Assembly (NCBI GenBank): GCA_036504595.1
Contig: DASXUX010000088.1
Location: forward strand, 1 to 14,455
Direction: 5' to 3'
DNA from: DASXUX01 sp036504595
GTDB taxonomy: Bacteria > Planctomycetota > SZUA-567 > H5-PLA8
Length of the DNA: 14,455 nt
Position 1 is the stretch's first letter; each line of letters starts with the position of its first letter. A program made the translations under genes and the position numbers. Under the pieces are notes generated by a model that made no database searches, was not told the DNA's origin, and worked only from the letters and a program-made list of their open reading frames with translations. This document shows positions 14,342-14,455 of the stretch, piece by piece.

Positions 14342-14445
14342 CGGCCAAGGGGCACTAGAAACAGCAAACTTGGCCGACGCCCGTTTCCGGGCGCGGCTCA
14401 AGAACGCTGTCTTCTAGTCATGGGCTTTTCAGCCCAAGTTGGCCG
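14342..14445 (-). promoter_or_regulatory. Structured 5' leader: three-way junction with two GAAA-capped arms, candidate riboswitch aptamer
   Basis: Read on the minus strand, CGGCCAA (14439-14445) pairs with TTGGCCG (14342-14348) and closes a junction. The first arm is TGGGCT-GAAA-AGCCCA (14421-14436). The second is a 65-nt imperfect hairpin (14354-14418): ACTAGAA/TTCTAGT, ACAGC/GCTGT, CTTG/CAAG, GCCG/CGGC and CGCCCG/CGGGCG, with three bulges and a small internal loop, capped by GAAA. The leader lies directly before the attenuator and the peptidase gene. The promoter must lie at or beyond the right edge of the window. No known riboswitch class is recognised; the folding was done by eye. Confidence 0.55.
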
Positions 14446-14455
14446 TTCGTGTGGA

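Noticed and set aside
14369..14400. Group II intron domain V
   Set aside because: GAGCCG followed by a GAAA-capped helix looks similar, but the helix is closed differently, the two-base bulge is missing and there is no intron-encoded protein or other domain nearby.
14354..14418. Integron attC site
   Set aside because: The length and imperfect palindrome fit, but the RYYYAAC and GTTRRRY core sites are absent, and neighbouring genes lie in both orientations as operons rather than as single-gene cassettes.
14342..14445. c-di-GMP-I (GEMM) riboswitch
   Set aside because: The three-way junction with a GAAA arm is reminiscent, but the conserved junction bases of that class (GGCAAACC, ACGCAAAGCC) are not present.

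Overview
The window reads as chromosomal DNA of a GC-rich, Gram-negative-type bacterium, most likely from the PVC superphylum (Lentisphaerota, Kiritimatiellota or Planctomycetota). Three things suggest this: membrane anchors with the 'F-S-L-R-T-L' / 'F-Q-L-H-L-S-T' box, a leader fragment of a sulfatase-modifying-factor-like (SUMF1/FGE) protein of a type I remember from these phyla, and a giant secreted C10 peptidase with TIG, PKD and PPC-like domains. The phylum is inferred from family memory, not from a marker gene. No tRNA, rRNA, CRISPR array, integrase or transposase was seen.

Left part (1-5834). A co-directional minus-strand cluster reads right to left: a double-anchored WD40-like protein (5796-4513), a membrane-anchored HEAT-repeat protein split by a one-base frameshift (4508-2467), a secreted protein of unknown function (2379-997), a small double-anchored membrane protein (973-320), and a SUMF1-like stub overlapping the previous stop by ATGA (323-114). 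The stub ends in a degenerate 25-bp tandem repeat. Two gene boundaries carry sequence resembling the 3' end of the WD40 gene, which suggests cassette loss or paralogue decay. Every visible domain is exported, membrane-anchored or a protein-interaction scaffold; no pathway can be assigned.

Middle (5835-8446). There is a poorly explained 290-bp gap, a 95-residue orphan protein with a strong ribosome-binding site (6374-6087), and a secreted acetylxylan-esterase-like alpha/beta hydrolase (8346-6487). The esterase is divergent from an AT-hook protein gene; their predicted promoters share the same -10 region.

Right part (8446-14455). On the plus strand lie the AT-hook protein (8446-8805) and a conserved alpha-helical protein of unknown function (8847-10244). 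Convergent to them is the 1255-residue C10 (streptopain-type) peptidase (14287-10520), followed by a good intrinsic terminator. Its 5' leader is the most interesting element of the window. On the gene's own strand it can fold into a closed three-way junction with two GAAA-capped arms. An intrinsic terminator then ends directly at the Shine-Dalgarno sequence, and leader segments can pair with that terminator. This is the layout of a transcription-attenuating riboswitch, and I cannot match it to a known class.
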